NCBI GenBank assembly: GCA_963692465.1
Contig: OY829943.1
Span: 2,666,001-2,730,000, forward strand
DNA length: 64,000 nucleotides
Origin: JAUZOB01 sp963692465
GTDB lineage: Bacteria; Bacteroidota; Bacteroidia; Bacteroidales; Prolixibacteraceae
Direction: 5' to 3'
Shown here: piece after piece, positions 18,096 to 27,754 of the stretch
Layout of the letters: each line of letters starts with the position of its first letter
Numbering within the stretch: position 1 is the stretch's first letter
Translations under genes and position numbers: made by a program
Notes under the pieces: model-generated
What the model was told of the DNA's origin: nothing
The model's database searches: none
What the model saw: the letters and a program-made list of their open reading frames with translations, nothing else

Positions 18096-19002
18096 CGGTA
18101 AATATTTTCCCGTCAGCGGCAGCTTCTGTATTTGGAAAAGTTTTTCGGGCTTCTGCCACAAGCTCGAATGTCTCTTTGTAACGGGCTGAAAAATGTCCGA
18201 TGACCAATTGCTTCACTTTTGCTTTAAGTGCGATTGTTGCGGCATCAGTGGCGGTGGAATGACCGGTGATCGCAGCCAGACTCTTGTTGTCATTTCCAAA
18301 AGTAGCCTCATGATATAATAAATCTGTTCCTGAGATGGTGGAAATAATATCTTCATTGTAGGCTGTATCGGAACAATAGGCGTAGGAACAGGGTTTAACC
18401 GCAGGAATAACTAATTCGGAATTGAGAATTATCTGTCCTTCGGAGGTTGTAAAATCGGCTCCGTCTTTTATTTTTACCCGATCGGCAATGGGAATTGCAT
18501 ATTGGTCAAGTTTTTCTTTAATCAGATGAGGCAATGAAGCCTTTTCTGTAAAGAGAAATCCGCATGTTGGTATTCGATGTAAAAGAGGGAAAGACGTAAC
18601 GGTTATTCTTTTGTCCTCAAGAATAATCTTGCTCTTTTTAAAATCAAGGGGGTGGAAAACGATTCGATAAGTCGTATCGGGTTTCATGAAACTGAGCTGG
18701 CCTTTTAGAACCGTTTGAATTTCGGAGTGGGCATAGATATGCAGGTCTGATTTGCGACCCATGAGGCCAAAGGTTGAAAGTAGCCCGATCAGACCAAAAA
18801 AATGATCGCCATGAAGATGCGAAATGAAGATGTGATTGATTTTGTTGAATTTGATTTTGAATCTTCGCATTTGCATCTGGGTGCCTTCACCGCAATCGAT
18901 TAAATAGAGTTGGTCCTTTACATCGAGAATCTGGGCTGAAGGGTTTCGGTTGGCGGTTGGCAGAGCCGAATTGCATCCTAATATGGTTACAGTAAAAGGC
19001 AT
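18079..19002 (-). CDS. rnz: ribonuclease Z (tRNA 3' endonuclease)
   Basis: 307 residues, normal for bacterial RNase Z. FISHLHGDHFFGLIGLLSTFG carries the HxHxDH zinc motif; further ligands lie in YCSDTAYNE, LYHEATF and the late IGHFSARY. It cuts tRNA precursors after the discriminator base. This fits the window's tRNA genes, none of which encodes CCA. It is downstream of rpsA on the same strand but separated by the rpsA terminator. Confidence 0.95.
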   Translation of the reverse strand: MPFTVTILGCNSALPTANRNPSAQILDVKDQLYLIDCGEGTQMQMRRFKIKFNKINHIFISHLHGDHFFGLIGLLSTFGLMGRKSDLHIYAHSEIQTVLKGQLSFMKPDTTYRIVFHPLDFKKSKIILEDKRITVTSFPLLHRIPTCGFLFTEKASLPHLIKEKLDQYAIPIADRVKIKDGADFTTSEGQIILNSELVIPAVKPCSYAYCSDTAYNEDIISTISGTDLLYHEATFGNDNKSLAAITGHSTATDAATIALKAKVKQLVIGHFSARYKETFELVAEARKTFPNTEAAADGKIFTVKTSH

Positions 19003-19034
19003 CGTTTAACAGGTTCTTTTGAATCAAAAGTAAC

Positions 19035-19066
19035 AAAAAAGGCGGTTGCTTGAGCAACCGCCTTTT
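19035..19066 (-). terminator. rpsA terminator
   Basis: The minus strand forms a GC-rich stem (AGGCGGTTGCT with AGCAACCGCCT) with a minimal loop, followed by TTTTTT. It lies 20 bp after the rpsA stop. Confidence 0.85.
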
Positions 19067-19086
19067 AATCTTGTATCTATAGAAGA

Positions 19087-20937
19087 CTATTTGTTTTCGC
19101 CTTCTTCAGCTTCCATTTGGGATTTCAGTGCTGCAAGTTCAGAAATATCACCGAGTGTTGTTTTTTCTACATTGTCCTTAACAACTTTAGTGGCTTTCTT
19201 GGTTGCTTTTGCCTGAGCTTTTTTCTTTGCATTGTCATCGGCCTTTTTCTCATCTTCAAACACTCTTGAGTGAGAAAGAATGATTCTTTTGGCTGCTTTG
19301 GAGAATTCAATGACTTTGAAAGGAAGTTTTTCTTCAACCTGAACGGTAGTCCCGTCTTCTTTGACTAAATGACGAGGAGTAGCAAATCCTTCAACACCAT
19401 AAGGTAATGCGATTACAGCTCCTTTGTCGAATACTTCAACAACGGTTCCTTCGTGAATTGAATCAACAGTGAAGATTGTTTCGAAAACATCCCATGGATT
19501 TTCTTCCAGCTGCTTGTGACCGAGGCTTAAGCGACGATTGTCTTTGTCAATGTCAAGAACAACAACGTCAATGTCAGCACCGATAGCAGTGAATTCGGAA
19601 GGATGTTTAATTTTCTTAGTCCAGCTAAGATCGGAAATATGAATAAGACCATCAACGCCTTCTTCAATTTCAACAAATACTCCGAAGTTAGTGAAGTTAC
19701 GAACCTTGGCAGTGTGTTTTGATCCGACGATATATTTTTCGTCAATTGTTTGCCATGGATCCGGATGCAGCTGTTTAATACCCAGAGACATTTTTCTTTC
19801 TTCACGATCAAGAGTCAAGATTTGAGCTTCTACTTCGTCTCCAACTTTCAGGAAGTCTTGAGCGCTACGCAGGTGCTGAGACCAGCTCATTTCAGAAACG
19901 TGGATCAATCCTTCAACGCCTGTGGCGATTTCAACGAAAGCACCATAGTCAGCCAAAACAACAACTTTACCTTTGACTCTATCACCAACTTTAAGAGCGG
20001 TGTCAAGGCTATCCCACGGGTGAGGAGTAAGTTGTTTAAGACCTAAAGCAATACGTTTCTTTTCGTCATCGAAATCAAGAATAACAACATTGATTTTTTG
20101 ATCGAGTTGTACAATTTCGCTTGGATGAGAAACACGGCCCCATGAAAGGTCGGTAATATGAACTAATCCGTCTACGCCACCAAGGTCGATGAATACACCA
20201 TAAGAGGTGATATTTTTAACGGTTCCTTCAAGAACCTGACCTTTTTCAAGTTTGGCGATAATTTCTTTTTTCTGTTGTTCCAGTTCAGCTTCGATAAGAG
20301 CTTTGTGAGAAACAACAACATTACGAAATTCGTGGTTGATTTTAACGACTTTGAATTCCATTGTTTTGCCAACGTAAATATCGTAGTCACGAATTGGTTT
20401 AACATCAATTTGTGATCCTGGAAGGAATGCTTCGATTCCGAATACGTCAACAATCATACCGCCTTTAGTACGGCATTTGATAAAGCCTTTAATAACTTCA
20501 TCTTTTTCGAGGGCTTCATTGACACGATCCCATGAACGAATTGCACGGGCTTTTTTGTGTGAAAGGAGAAGCTGACCTTTTTTGTCTTCAAGGCTTTCAA
20601 CATAGATTTCAACCTTGTCACCAACTTTGAGCTCTGGATTGTAACGGAATTCAGTCATACTGACAATTCCATCAGATTTGTAACCGATATTGATAACAAC
20701 TTCACGTTTGTTAAGAGCAATAACATCACCGTCAATGACTTCTTTTTCCTGAATTGTATTCAGTGTTTTGTCATAGAGATTTTCGAGCTCTTCTGTTTGA
20801 ACTTTGGAACGGCTATCAGCATGTTCGAGGCTTTCCCAATCGAAACTCTCTTCGGAATCTACGACCTCTGGGGTTGTAGTTACTTCGGGTGCTTTTACTT
20901 CTTCTTCCTGTTCTTCAGTTTTTTGTTCTTCTGACAT
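19087..20937 (-). CDS. rpsA: 30S ribosomal protein S1
   Basis: 616 residues with six S1 RNA-binding repeats, seen by recurring signatures such as GVFIDLGGVDGLVHITDLSWGR, GAFVEIATGVEGLIHVSEMSW and GVFVEIEEGVDGLIHISDLSW, each followed by a KLSLGHKQL-type strand. The acidic N-terminal tail (EEQKTEEQEEEVK) and Lys/Ala-rich C-terminal tail make it longer than the E. coli protein (557). It helps the 30S subunit bind mRNA. Bacteroidota genes mostly lack Shine-Dalgarno sites, as here. Monocistronic, with its own promoter and terminator. Confidence 0.97.
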   Translation of the reverse strand: MSEEQKTEEQEEEVKAPEVTTTPEVVDSEESFDWESLEHADSRSKVQTEELENLYDKTLNTIQEKEVIDGDVIALNKREVVINIGYKSDGIVSMTEFRYNPELKVGDKVEIYVESLEDKKGQLLLSHKKARAIRSWDRVNEALEKDEVIKGFIKCRTKGGMIVDVFGIEAFLPGSQIDVKPIRDYDIYVGKTMEFKVVKINHEFRNVVVSHKALIEAELEQQKKEIIAKLEKGQVLEGTVKNITSYGVFIDLGGVDGLVHITDLSWGRVSHPSEIVQLDQKINVVILDFDDEKKRIALGLKQLTPHPWDSLDTALKVGDRVKGKVVVLADYGAFVEIATGVEGLIHVSEMSWSQHLRSAQDFLKVGDEVEAQILTLDREERKMSLGIKQLHPDPWQTIDEKYIVGSKHTAKVRNFTNFGVFVEIEEGVDGLIHISDLSWTKKIKHPSEFTAIGADIDVVVLDIDKDNRRLSLGHKQLEENPWDVFETIFTVDSIHEGTVVEVFDKGAVIALPYGVEGFATPRHLVKEDGTTVQVEEKLPFKVIEFSKAAKRIILSHSRVFEDEKKADDNAKKKAQAKATKKATKVVKDNVEKTTLGDISELAALKSQMEAEEGENK

Positions 20938-20988
20938 GTAAAATTAATTAAATTAATGGGTTAGACATTATTTTGTTTTTCAAAGGCG

Positions 20989-21021
20989 CAAAGTTAGAAT
21001 ATTTATATTTTAAAAATCAAA
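20989..21021 (-). promoter_or_regulatory. rpsA promoter, near-consensus Bacteroidota type
   Basis: On the minus strand TTTG (21018-21021) and TAACTTTG (20989-20996) are 21 bp apart, an exact match to the -33 TTTG / -7 TAnnTTTG consensus. The leader is about 45 nt. Confidence 0.75.
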
Positions 21022-21171
21022 TCTTTGCTTTTTTTTTGCCTGATAGTGAAAAAAATACGTGTGATCCAACTTTATAACGTGATTCGTTTTGAATATGTTA
21101 CAGATAATCGCGATTAAGGTTGACCTGGAGAGTCTAAAGAAAGAGAATTCCAGGGGATTTTGAGGTGGTGA

Positions 21172-21327
21172 GTTGATTATCTTATTATTTTTGTTCCAAA
21201 AGAAAGAACAATTGAATTTCGGAATGCATTACGGAAGAGTTGTTCTGAAGCAACGAGATTACAAATTATTCCGGATATCGGAGAAGCTTTAGTAAATGAA
21301 TCTCTTAGGAGAAAGGTTTTCCGATAG
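21172..21327 (+). pseudogene. remnant of a polysaccharide-biosynthesis gene (CapD-like or sugar-transferase-like), no start codon
   Basis: A frame of 51 codons with no plausible start reads VDYLIIFVPKE..., then ATRLQIIPDIGEALVNES, then stops 23 bp before ugd. The pattern (hydrophobic strand then Pro, later a Cys, then a second strand IIPDIGE) resembles the Rossmann-like N-terminal part of CapD-type epimerases or of undecaprenyl-phosphate sugar transferases, both common beside ugd/rfb genes. It may be the decayed end of such a gene. The rest of the 413-bp gap holds only the rpsA promoter. The match is from memory of family sequences and is weak. Confidence 0.35.
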
Positions 21328-21350
21328 AAAAGGGTGTTAATATACAAACT

Positions 21351-22685
21351 ATGAAGATAGCAATTGTTGGTACAGGATATGTGGGACTTGTTTCGGGGGC
21401 ATGCCTTGCAGAAACAGGTGTTTCTGTAACATGTGTCGATATTGATGAAGGAAAGATCGCAAAGTTGAAACAGGGAATTATTCCGATTTATGAACCCGGA
21501 TTGAAGGATGTGGTGATTAGTAATGTGGAGAAAGGTCGACTTCATTTTTCGACTGCATTAAAGAACTGTATTGCTGATTGCCAGTCGGTATTTATTGCTG
21601 TTGGAACTCCTCCTGATGAAGATGGAAGTGCTGACCTGAAATATGTTCTTGGAGTTGCTTCAGAAGTGGGACGCTATATGCAGGATTATCTGGTGGTTGT
21701 TACGAAAAGTACGGTTCCTGTTGGAACTTCTCAAAAAGTAAAGGAAGCGATTGCTGAAGCTCAGCAGCAGCGGGGGATTTCAATTCCTTTTGATGTCGCT
21801 TCTAATCCGGAATTTCTAAAAGAGGGAAGTGCGGTTAAAGATTTTCTCTATCCGGACCGGATTGTTATTGGTGTAGAATCAGAACAAGCCCGACGGATTA
21901 TGGAACGCTTGTATAAGCCTTTTGTGCTGAACGGACACCCGATCTTATTTATGGATATCTTTTCGGCTGAGATGACGAAATATGCCGCTAACGCTATGTT
22001 GGCAACGAAGATTAGCTATATGAATGATATTGCTAATTTGTGCGAATTGGTGGGTGCTGACATTAATATGGTAAGGAAAGGAATCGGAAGTGATCCTCGT
22101 ATTGGCAATAAATTTATTTATCCCGGAACGGGGTATGGCGGATCTTGTTTCCCGAAAGATGTAAAAGCATTAATTAGAACGGCTCGTGATTATAATCATC
22201 GGCTTGAAATTCTGGAGGCAGTTGAAAATGTAAATAACCGACAGAAGTCAGTCTTGGTAGATAAATTACAGAAGCATTTTGGAAATGACCTGAAAGGGAA
22301 AAAGATTGCGTTATGGGGACTCTCATTTAAACCGAAGACCGATGATATGCGTGAAGCTCCGGCGTTGGTTATTATTGAAAAACTTAAGGAGCTGGGGGCT
22401 TTAGTCTGTGCTTATGATCCGGTTGCAATGGACGAAACAAAGCGTCGGGTTGGTGATGTAATCGAATATGCCAAAGACGAATATGAGGCTATTGACGGGG
22501 CTGATGCTTTGCTGATTGTTACTGAATGGGCTGATTTCAGAACTCCTGATTTTGTAAGGATGGGAAAACTGATGAACCATAAGCTTATCTTTGACGGACG
22601 GAATATTTATGATCCGGAGGAGATAAAAGATTATGATTTTACGTATTATTCGATTGGGAAAAAAGTTATAAATCCGGAGGTGTAA
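21351..22685 (+). CDS. ugd: UDP-glucose 6-dehydrogenase
   Basis: 444 residues. It oxidises UDP-glucose twice with NAD+ to UDP-glucuronate. The N-terminal NAD fold begins KIAIVGTGYVGLVSGACLAETG; NPEFLKEGSAV is the substrate-loop signature and GTGYGGSCFPKDVKAL carries the catalytic Cys. The C-terminal UDP-binding domain includes WGLSFKPKTDDMREAPAL. The product is the substrate of the next gene's enzyme, and the genes are 9 bp apart. Confidence 0.96.
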   Translation: MKIAIVGTGYVGLVSGACLAETGVSVTCVDIDEGKIAKLKQGIIPIYEPGLKDVVISNVEKGRLHFSTALKNCIADCQSVFIAVGTPPDEDGSADLKYVLGVASEVGRYMQDYLVVVTKSTVPVGTSQKVKEAIAEAQQQRGISIPFDVASNPEFLKEGSAVKDFLYPDRIVIGVESEQARRIMERLYKPFVLNGHPILFMDIFSAEMTKYAANAMLATKISYMNDIANLCELVGADINMVRKGIGSDPRIGNKFIYPGTGYGGSCFPKDVKALIRTARDYNHRLEILEAVENVNNRQKSVLVDKLQKHFGNDLKGKKIALWGLSFKPKTDDMREAPALVIIEKLKELGALVCAYDPVAMDETKRRVGDVIEYAKDEYEAIDGADALLIVTEWADFRTPDFVRMGKLMNHKLIFDGRNIYDPEEIKDYDFTYYSIGKKVINPEV

Positions 22686-22694
22686 AAAATCTGG

Positions 22695-23645
22695 ATGAAA
22701 AGAATACTGATTACAGGAGGCGCCGGTTTTATCGGGTCTCATTTATGTGAGAGATTATTGACAGATGGAAATGACGTAATCTGTTTGGATAATTTCTTTA
22801 CGGGGACGAAGCGAAATATATTGCCTCTGCTCGGAAACCCTTATTTTGAAATGGCCCGTCATGATGTAATTTGGCCCTATTTTATTGAAGTTGATGAAAT
22901 TTATAATCTTGCCTGTCCAGCATCGCCAATTTATTATCAGCAGAATCCTATTAAAACCATTAAAACCAGTGTGATGGGAGCTATAAATATGCTGGGATTG
23001 GCTAAGCGTGTAGGAGCAAAAATTTTACAGGCTTCAACCAGTGAGGTATACGGCAATCCGAAAGTGCATCCTCAGACCGAGGATTACTGGGGGAATGTGA
23101 ATCCGTTGGGGCCACGTTCCTGTTATGATGAGGGGAAGCGTTGTGCGGAATCTCTTTTTATCAATTATCAGAAACAGAATCATGTCAGGACTAAGATAGT
23201 GCGGATTTTTAATACTTATGGTCCCCGCATGAGTGTCAATGACGGACGAGTGGTTTCAAATTTTATTATTCAAGCCCTAAAAGGGGAGAACTTGACTGTT
23301 TATGGTGATGGATTGCAAACACGTAGTTTTCAGTATGTTGATGATACAGTTGAAGCAATGATTCGGATGATGAATACCTCTGATGAGTTTCATGGCCCGG
23401 TTAATATCGGCAATCCACAAGAAATGAGTATCAGAGAACTTGCAGAAAAGATTATTGATTTGTCTGGTTCTTCTTCGAAAATATGCTATTTGTCTTTGCC
23501 TGAAGATGATCCGAAGCAAAGGAATCCGGATATCCGATTGGCGCAGAAAATGCTTGCCGGCTGGATTCCTCTGGTGAAACCTGATGAGGGACTGAAAAAG
23601 ACAATCGCCTATTATGACTCATTACTAAAAAAAGGAACAATCTGA
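22695..23645 (+). CDS. UDP-glucuronate decarboxylase (UDP-xylose synthase)
   Basis: 316 residues of the extended short-chain dehydrogenase family. RILITGGAGFIGSHLCERLL is the NAD motif; YNLACPASPIYYQQNPIKT and QASTSEVYGNP are hallmarks of UXS rather than of RfbB, and the catalytic YxxxK is SCYDEGKR. It converts UDP-glucuronate from Ugd to UDP-xylose and CO2. A GGAGG lies 14 bp before the ATG, inside the end of ugd, a rare Shine-Dalgarno-like site here. A homologous dTDP-glucose dehydratase is less likely from these motifs. Confidence 0.93.
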   Translation: MKRILITGGAGFIGSHLCERLLTDGNDVICLDNFFTGTKRNILPLLGNPYFEMARHDVIWPYFIEVDEIYNLACPASPIYYQQNPIKTIKTSVMGAINMLGLAKRVGAKILQASTSEVYGNPKVHPQTEDYWGNVNPLGPRSCYDEGKRCAESLFINYQKQNHVRTKIVRIFNTYGPRMSVNDGRVVSNFIIQALKGENLTVYGDGLQTRSFQYVDDTVEAMIRMMNTSDEFHGPVNIGNPQEMSIRELAEKIIDLSGSSSKICYLSLPEDDPKQRNPDIRLAQKMLAGWIPLVKPDEGLKKTIAYYDSLLKKGTI

Positions 23646-23670
23646 ATTAAAAAAATTTAATCTATACGAG

Positions 23671-24543
23671 ATGAAAGGTATTATTCTGGCAGGAGGGTCG
23701 GGAACCCGGCTTTACCCAATAACGAAAACGATATCGAAACAGATCATTCCGATTTACGATAAACCAATGATTTATTATCCAATGTCGGTGCTGATGCTGG
23801 CTGGAATAAGAGAGGTGTTGGTTATTTCAACTCCGAAGGATATACATCTGTATCAGGAATTATTTGAGGACGGAAGTCAACTTGGAATGCAGATAAGCTA
23901 TGCTATTCAGCCTTCACCGGATGGATTGGCGCAGGCATTTCTGATTGGAGAAGATTTTATTGGGAACGACTCGGTATGTCTGGTTTTGGGTGACAATATA
24001 TTCTATGGATATGGATTGTCAGGATTACTTCACGATGCTGTTGAGGTGAAGGACGGAGCTGTCGTCTTTGGATATTATGTGAATGATCCGGAACGATATG
24101 GCGTGATTGAATTTGACAAATCGGATCGGGTTTTGAGTCTGGAGGAAAAACCGGAGCATCCTCGTTCTAATTATGCTGTAACGGGTTTATATTTTTATTC
24201 GAATGATGTAGTAGAAAAGGCAAAAAGGATAAAACCTTCATCGCGGGGAGAACTAGAAATAACGGATTTAAATCGATTGTTTCTCGAAGAAGGCCGGTTG
24301 AAGGTGGAACTGATGGGACGAGGAATGGCTTGGCTGGATACTGGAACCCACGATAGTTTAATTCAGGCATCTAATTTTATTGCAACTATAGAACAACGAC
24401 AGGGGTTAAAAGTAGCCTGTCTGGAAGAAATCGCGTATAATAACGGATATATCAACAGAGAGCAGCTTATTCAATTGGCCGAACCATTGAAGAAAAATCA
24501 GTATGGTCGGTATTTGCTCAATCTGGCAGATAATAAAATGTAA
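23671..24543 (+). CDS. rfbA: glucose-1-phosphate thymidylyltransferase
   Basis: 290 residues. KGIILAGGSGTRLYPITKTISKQIIPIYDKPMIYYP is cut here to its key points: the GGSGTRLYP nucleotide loop and the IYDKPMIYYP motif, with LGDNIFYG and EEKPEHPRS further on. It makes dTDP-glucose, the first step of dTDP-rhamnose synthesis. It is followed by rfbC after two bases and by rfbD, all one operon with ugd. Confidence 0.96.
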   Translation: MKGIILAGGSGTRLYPITKTISKQIIPIYDKPMIYYPMSVLMLAGIREVLVISTPKDIHLYQELFEDGSQLGMQISYAIQPSPDGLAQAFLIGEDFIGNDSVCLVLGDNIFYGYGLSGLLHDAVEVKDGAVVFGYYVNDPERYGVIEFDKSDRVLSLEEKPEHPRSNYAVTGLYFYSNDVVEKAKRIKPSSRGELEITDLNRLFLEEGRLKVELMGRGMAWLDTGTHDSLIQASNFIATIEQRQGLKVACLEEIAYNNGYINREQLIQLAEPLKKNQYGRYLLNLADNKM

Positions 24544-24545
24544 AT

Positions 24546-25094
24546 ATGAAAATTGTTCAGACACTAATTTCTGGGTTGATTGTTATAGAACCTCGTGTTT
24601 TTAAAGATAATCGGGGTTATTTTTTTGAATCGTATAATGAACGGGAATTTATTAAGGCGGGGATAACGACAAAATTTGTTCAGGATAATGAATCAAACTC
24701 GGAATATGGAGTGATCAGGGGACTTCATTATCAGTCAGCTCCTCATAATCAGGCCAAACTGGTACGGGTAATTACCGGGAATGTTTTTGATGTAGCTGTT
24801 GATTTGAGAAAAGACTCTTCTACTTTCGGGCAATGGTTTGGAGTTGAACTATCGGGTGAAAATAAGAAGCAACTTTTTATTCCACACGGATTTGCTCATG
24901 GCTTTTCGGTGCTGAGTCAAATTGCAACATTTACGTATAAATGTGATGACTTTTATGCTCCGGAGTGTGAGGAAGGAATTGCTTTTGACGATCCGAAGCT
25001 GGCTATTAACTGGAAAATTGATCCGGCAAAGGCTAAAGTCTCAGATAAAGACAAAAATCGGACGTCAATTGTTGATGCAATCCTAAATTTTTAA
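24546..25094 (+). CDS. rfbC: dTDP-4-dehydrorhamnose 3,5-epimerase
   Basis: 182 residues, the usual length. FKDNRGYFFESYNEREF, GVIRGLHYQ with the catalytic His, and FIPHGFAHGFSVLS are family signatures of the RmlC cupin fold. It epimerises C3 and C5 of dTDP-4-keto-6-deoxyglucose. Two bases separate it from rfbA. Confidence 0.96.
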   Translation: MKIVQTLISGLIVIEPRVFKDNRGYFFESYNEREFIKAGITTKFVQDNESNSEYGVIRGLHYQSAPHNQAKLVRVITGNVFDVAVDLRKDSSTFGQWFGVELSGENKKQLFIPHGFAHGFSVLSQIATFTYKCDDFYAPECEEGIAFDDPKLAINWKIDPAKAKVSDKDKNRTSIVDAILNF

Positions 25095-25110
25095 AATATC
25101 TTAGTAGTCA

Positions 25111-25983
25111 ATGAAACGAATATTGGTGACAGGATCAAATGGACAGCTGGGCAACGAAATAAAACGTCAATCCCGTCAGTCTGGACAAGAATTCATTTTT
25201 ACGGGCGCCGCGGAACTGGATATTACGAATAAACAGCAGGTCGAGGAATATATGGGTCAGTCAAAACCTGATTTTCTGATTAACTGTGCCGCATATACGA
25301 ATGTAGAAAAAGCAGAAGATGATGAGCCCTCCGCTCGTCGTATTAATGCTCTGGCGCCGGGTTATCTGGCTGAATCTTGTGATCGGTACTCGGTGAAGAT
25401 GATTCAGATATCAACGGATTATGTCTTTGATGGAACAAATTATCGGCCTTATAATGAGGTGGACGCAGTAAATCCACTTTCTGCTTATGGACGGACTAAG
25501 CTGGAAGGAGAGTCGCTTGTTAGGCTTGCTTTAAACAATTCGATGATAATTAGAACATCCTGGTTGTATTCGATATTCGGAAATAACTTTGTTAAAACAA
25601 TGATCCGACTTGGAAAGGAAAAGAAAGAGGTGACGGTTGTTAATGACCAGGTAGGTACTCCAACCAATGCAGCGGATCTTGCCAAATTGCTCGTTCTTCT
25701 TGTTAGTGGAGATGGTTCGGAGAAAGGTGATTTTACTCCCGGAATTTATCATTTTTCGAATGAAGGAGTTTGTAGTTGGTATGATTTTGCTCGTGCCATT
25801 ATGGATTTTGGGAATATTGACTGTAAAGTGTTGCCGGTAGAGTCGAAAGATTATCCAACCCGTGCAATTCGTCCTTTTTATAGTGTCTTGAATAAGGCAA
25901 AAGTCCGGAATACTTTTGGCGTGGAAGTGCCTTATTGGAAAGATAGTCTTGAAAAATGTTTGAAAGAATTAACCAACAATTGA
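25111..25983 (+). CDS. rfbD: dTDP-4-dehydrorhamnose reductase
   Basis: 290 residues. RILVTGSNGQLGNEI is the NAD(P) motif, INCAAYTNVEKAEDD and STDYVFDGTNYRPYNE are RfbD signatures, and YGRTKLEGE holds the YxxxK catalytic pair. It reduces the 4-keto sugar to dTDP-L-rhamnose. The next gene starts within three bases, so translation is likely coupled. Confidence 0.96.
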   Translation: MKRILVTGSNGQLGNEIKRQSRQSGQEFIFTGAAELDITNKQQVEEYMGQSKPDFLINCAAYTNVEKAEDDEPSARRINALAPGYLAESCDRYSVKMIQISTDYVFDGTNYRPYNEVDAVNPLSAYGRTKLEGESLVRLALNNSMIIRTSWLYSIFGNNFVKTMIRLGKEKKEVTVVNDQVGTPTNAADLAKLLVLLVSGDGSEKGDFTPGIYHFSNEGVCSWYDFARAIMDFGNIDCKVLPVESKDYPTRAIRPFYSVLNKAKVRNTFGVEVPYWKDSLEKCLKELTNN

Positions 25984-25985
25984 TC

Positions 25986-27734
25986 ATGAAAGAACAGAAA
26001 ATTCTTGATCTGGTCGAGAAAAAGGCCAAGGAATGGCTTATCGGCAGATATGATGATGCAACAAAAACTGACGTCAGTCGGATGCTTGAAAATGAAGATA
26101 AAACGGAATTGATCGATTCATTTTATAAAGATCTTGAATTTGGAACAGGTGGACTTCGCGGAGTGATGGGAGCCGGCTCTAATCGTATGAATATTTACAC
26201 GGTTGGTGCAGCGACTCAGGGACTCAGTAACTATTTGAAGACGAATTTTAGTTATCTTCAGGAAATAAAGGTTGCAATAGCTTACGATTGTCGTAATAAC
26301 AGTAAGTTATTTGCGGAAACGGCTGCTGAGATTTTTGCTGCAAACGGGTTGAAGGTTTTTATATTTGATGAATTGCGTCCGACACCAGAACTGTCTTTTG
26401 CTATCAGAGAATTGGGGTGTCAGAGTGGAATTGTGATTACGGCTTCGCATAATCCTAAAGAATATAATGGTTATAAGGTATACTGGAGTGATGGATCGCA
26501 GATCGTGCCTCCTCATGATGGAAATATTATTCGCGAAGTTGCGAAAGTGAAGATTGATGATATCCTTTTTAAAGGGAAAGAAGAGAATATTTCCCGGATT
26601 GGGGAAAATATTGATACATTATTTCTGGAAAAAGCAGTCGGCGTTTCTTTGTCCCCGGATATTGTAAAAAAATATCACGATCTGACAATTGTGTATACCC
26701 CTATTCATGGCACTGGTGTACGGTTAATCCCTGCGGCATTGGCTAAAATGGGATTTACGAATGTCAATCATGTAAAAGAGCAAGATGTTGTTAGTGGAGA
26801 TTTTCCAACGGTTGCGTCTCCAAATCCAGAAGAACCGGCTGCAATGAGTATGGCTATTGCCAAAGCTCATGAAGTGAATGCTGATGTTGTTATGGCTTCT
26901 GATCCAGATGCTGATCGTGTAGGAGTGGTAGTTAAAGATGATTGTGGAGAGTATATTATTCTTAATGGGAATCAAACAGCATTGCTCTTTATCTATTATA
27001 TCCTTACGCGTAGGAAAGAATTAGGTGATCTCCTAAAAGGAGATTATGTGGTTAAGACCATTGTAACTTCAGAACTAATTGCCGAGATTGCTTCTAAAAA
27101 CCACGTAGATTATTATGACACTTATACTGGATTCAAATACATTGCAGAGGTAATTCGTGAAAACGAAGGGAAAAAACGTTATATCGGAGGCGGCGAGGAA
27201 AGTTTTGGTTTCTTGCCATCTGACTTTGTGAGAGATAAAGATGCAGTTACCTCTTGTGCATTGATGGCTGAAATCACTGCATGGGCAAAAAGTAAGGGGA
27301 AAACCTTGTTCCAATTGCTACAGAATATCTATCTGGAATATGGTTTCTCGAAAGAGAAAATGAAATATGTGGTTGAGAAGGGGAAAGAAGGTGCAGATAT
27401 TATTCGGACGATGATGGAGAATTTCCGCTCTAACCCTCCACGGACATTAGGTGGAGCAAGGTTGGTGCGTGTAAAGGATTATCTGTTTCTTTCAGAGAGA
27501 AACCTTATTGATGGAGAGCAGACACCTATAGAGCAAAATTTAACATCGGATGTACTTCAGTTCTTTTTGGAAGATGGAACAAAAATATCCGTTCGTCCAT
27601 CAGGAACAGAGCCGAAAATTAAATTCTATATTGAGGTTAGGGCAATATTAAAATCGGCAGAAGAATATCATGCTGTTGATAATGCCTGTGAAACAAAAAT
27701 AGATGCAATTGTTAGAGAACTGATAAACGAATAG
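25986..27734 (+). CDS. phosphohexomutase (phosphoglucomutase/phosphomannomutase family)
   Basis: 582 residues from ATG 25986, two bases after the rfbD stop; an earlier ATG at 25956 would overlap rfbD. ITASHNPKEYNGYKVYW carries the phosphorylated active-site Ser. ASDPDADRVGV is the metal-binding loop, GGGEESFGF the sugar-binding loop and RPSGTEPKIKFYIE the phosphate-binding loop. It interconverts glucose 6- and 1-phosphate, supplying the substrate for RfbA and for UDP-glucose, so it fits as last gene of the nucleotide-sugar operon. Confidence 0.95.
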   Translation: MKEQKILDLVEKKAKEWLIGRYDDATKTDVSRMLENEDKTELIDSFYKDLEFGTGGLRGVMGAGSNRMNIYTVGAATQGLSNYLKTNFSYLQEIKVAIAYDCRNNSKLFAETAAEIFAANGLKVFIFDELRPTPELSFAIRELGCQSGIVITASHNPKEYNGYKVYWSDGSQIVPPHDGNIIREVAKVKIDDILFKGKEENISRIGENIDTLFLEKAVGVSLSPDIVKKYHDLTIVYTPIHGTGVRLIPAALAKMGFTNVNHVKEQDVVSGDFPTVASPNPEEPAAMSMAIAKAHEVNADVVMASDPDADRVGVVVKDDCGEYIILNGNQTALLFIYYILTRRKELGDLLKGDYVVKTIVTSELIAEIASKNHVDYYDTYTGFKYIAEVIRENEGKKRYIGGGEESFGFLPSDFVRDKDAVTSCALMAEITAWAKSKGKTLFQLLQNIYLEYGFSKEKMKYVVEKGKEGADIIRTMMENFRSNPPRTLGGARLVRVKDYLFLSERNLIDGEQTPIEQNLTSDVLQFFLEDGTKISVRPSGTEPKIKFYIEVRAILKSAEEYHAVDNACETKIDAIVRELINE

Positions 27735-27754
27735 ATATTTTAAATTCTTCTGGT

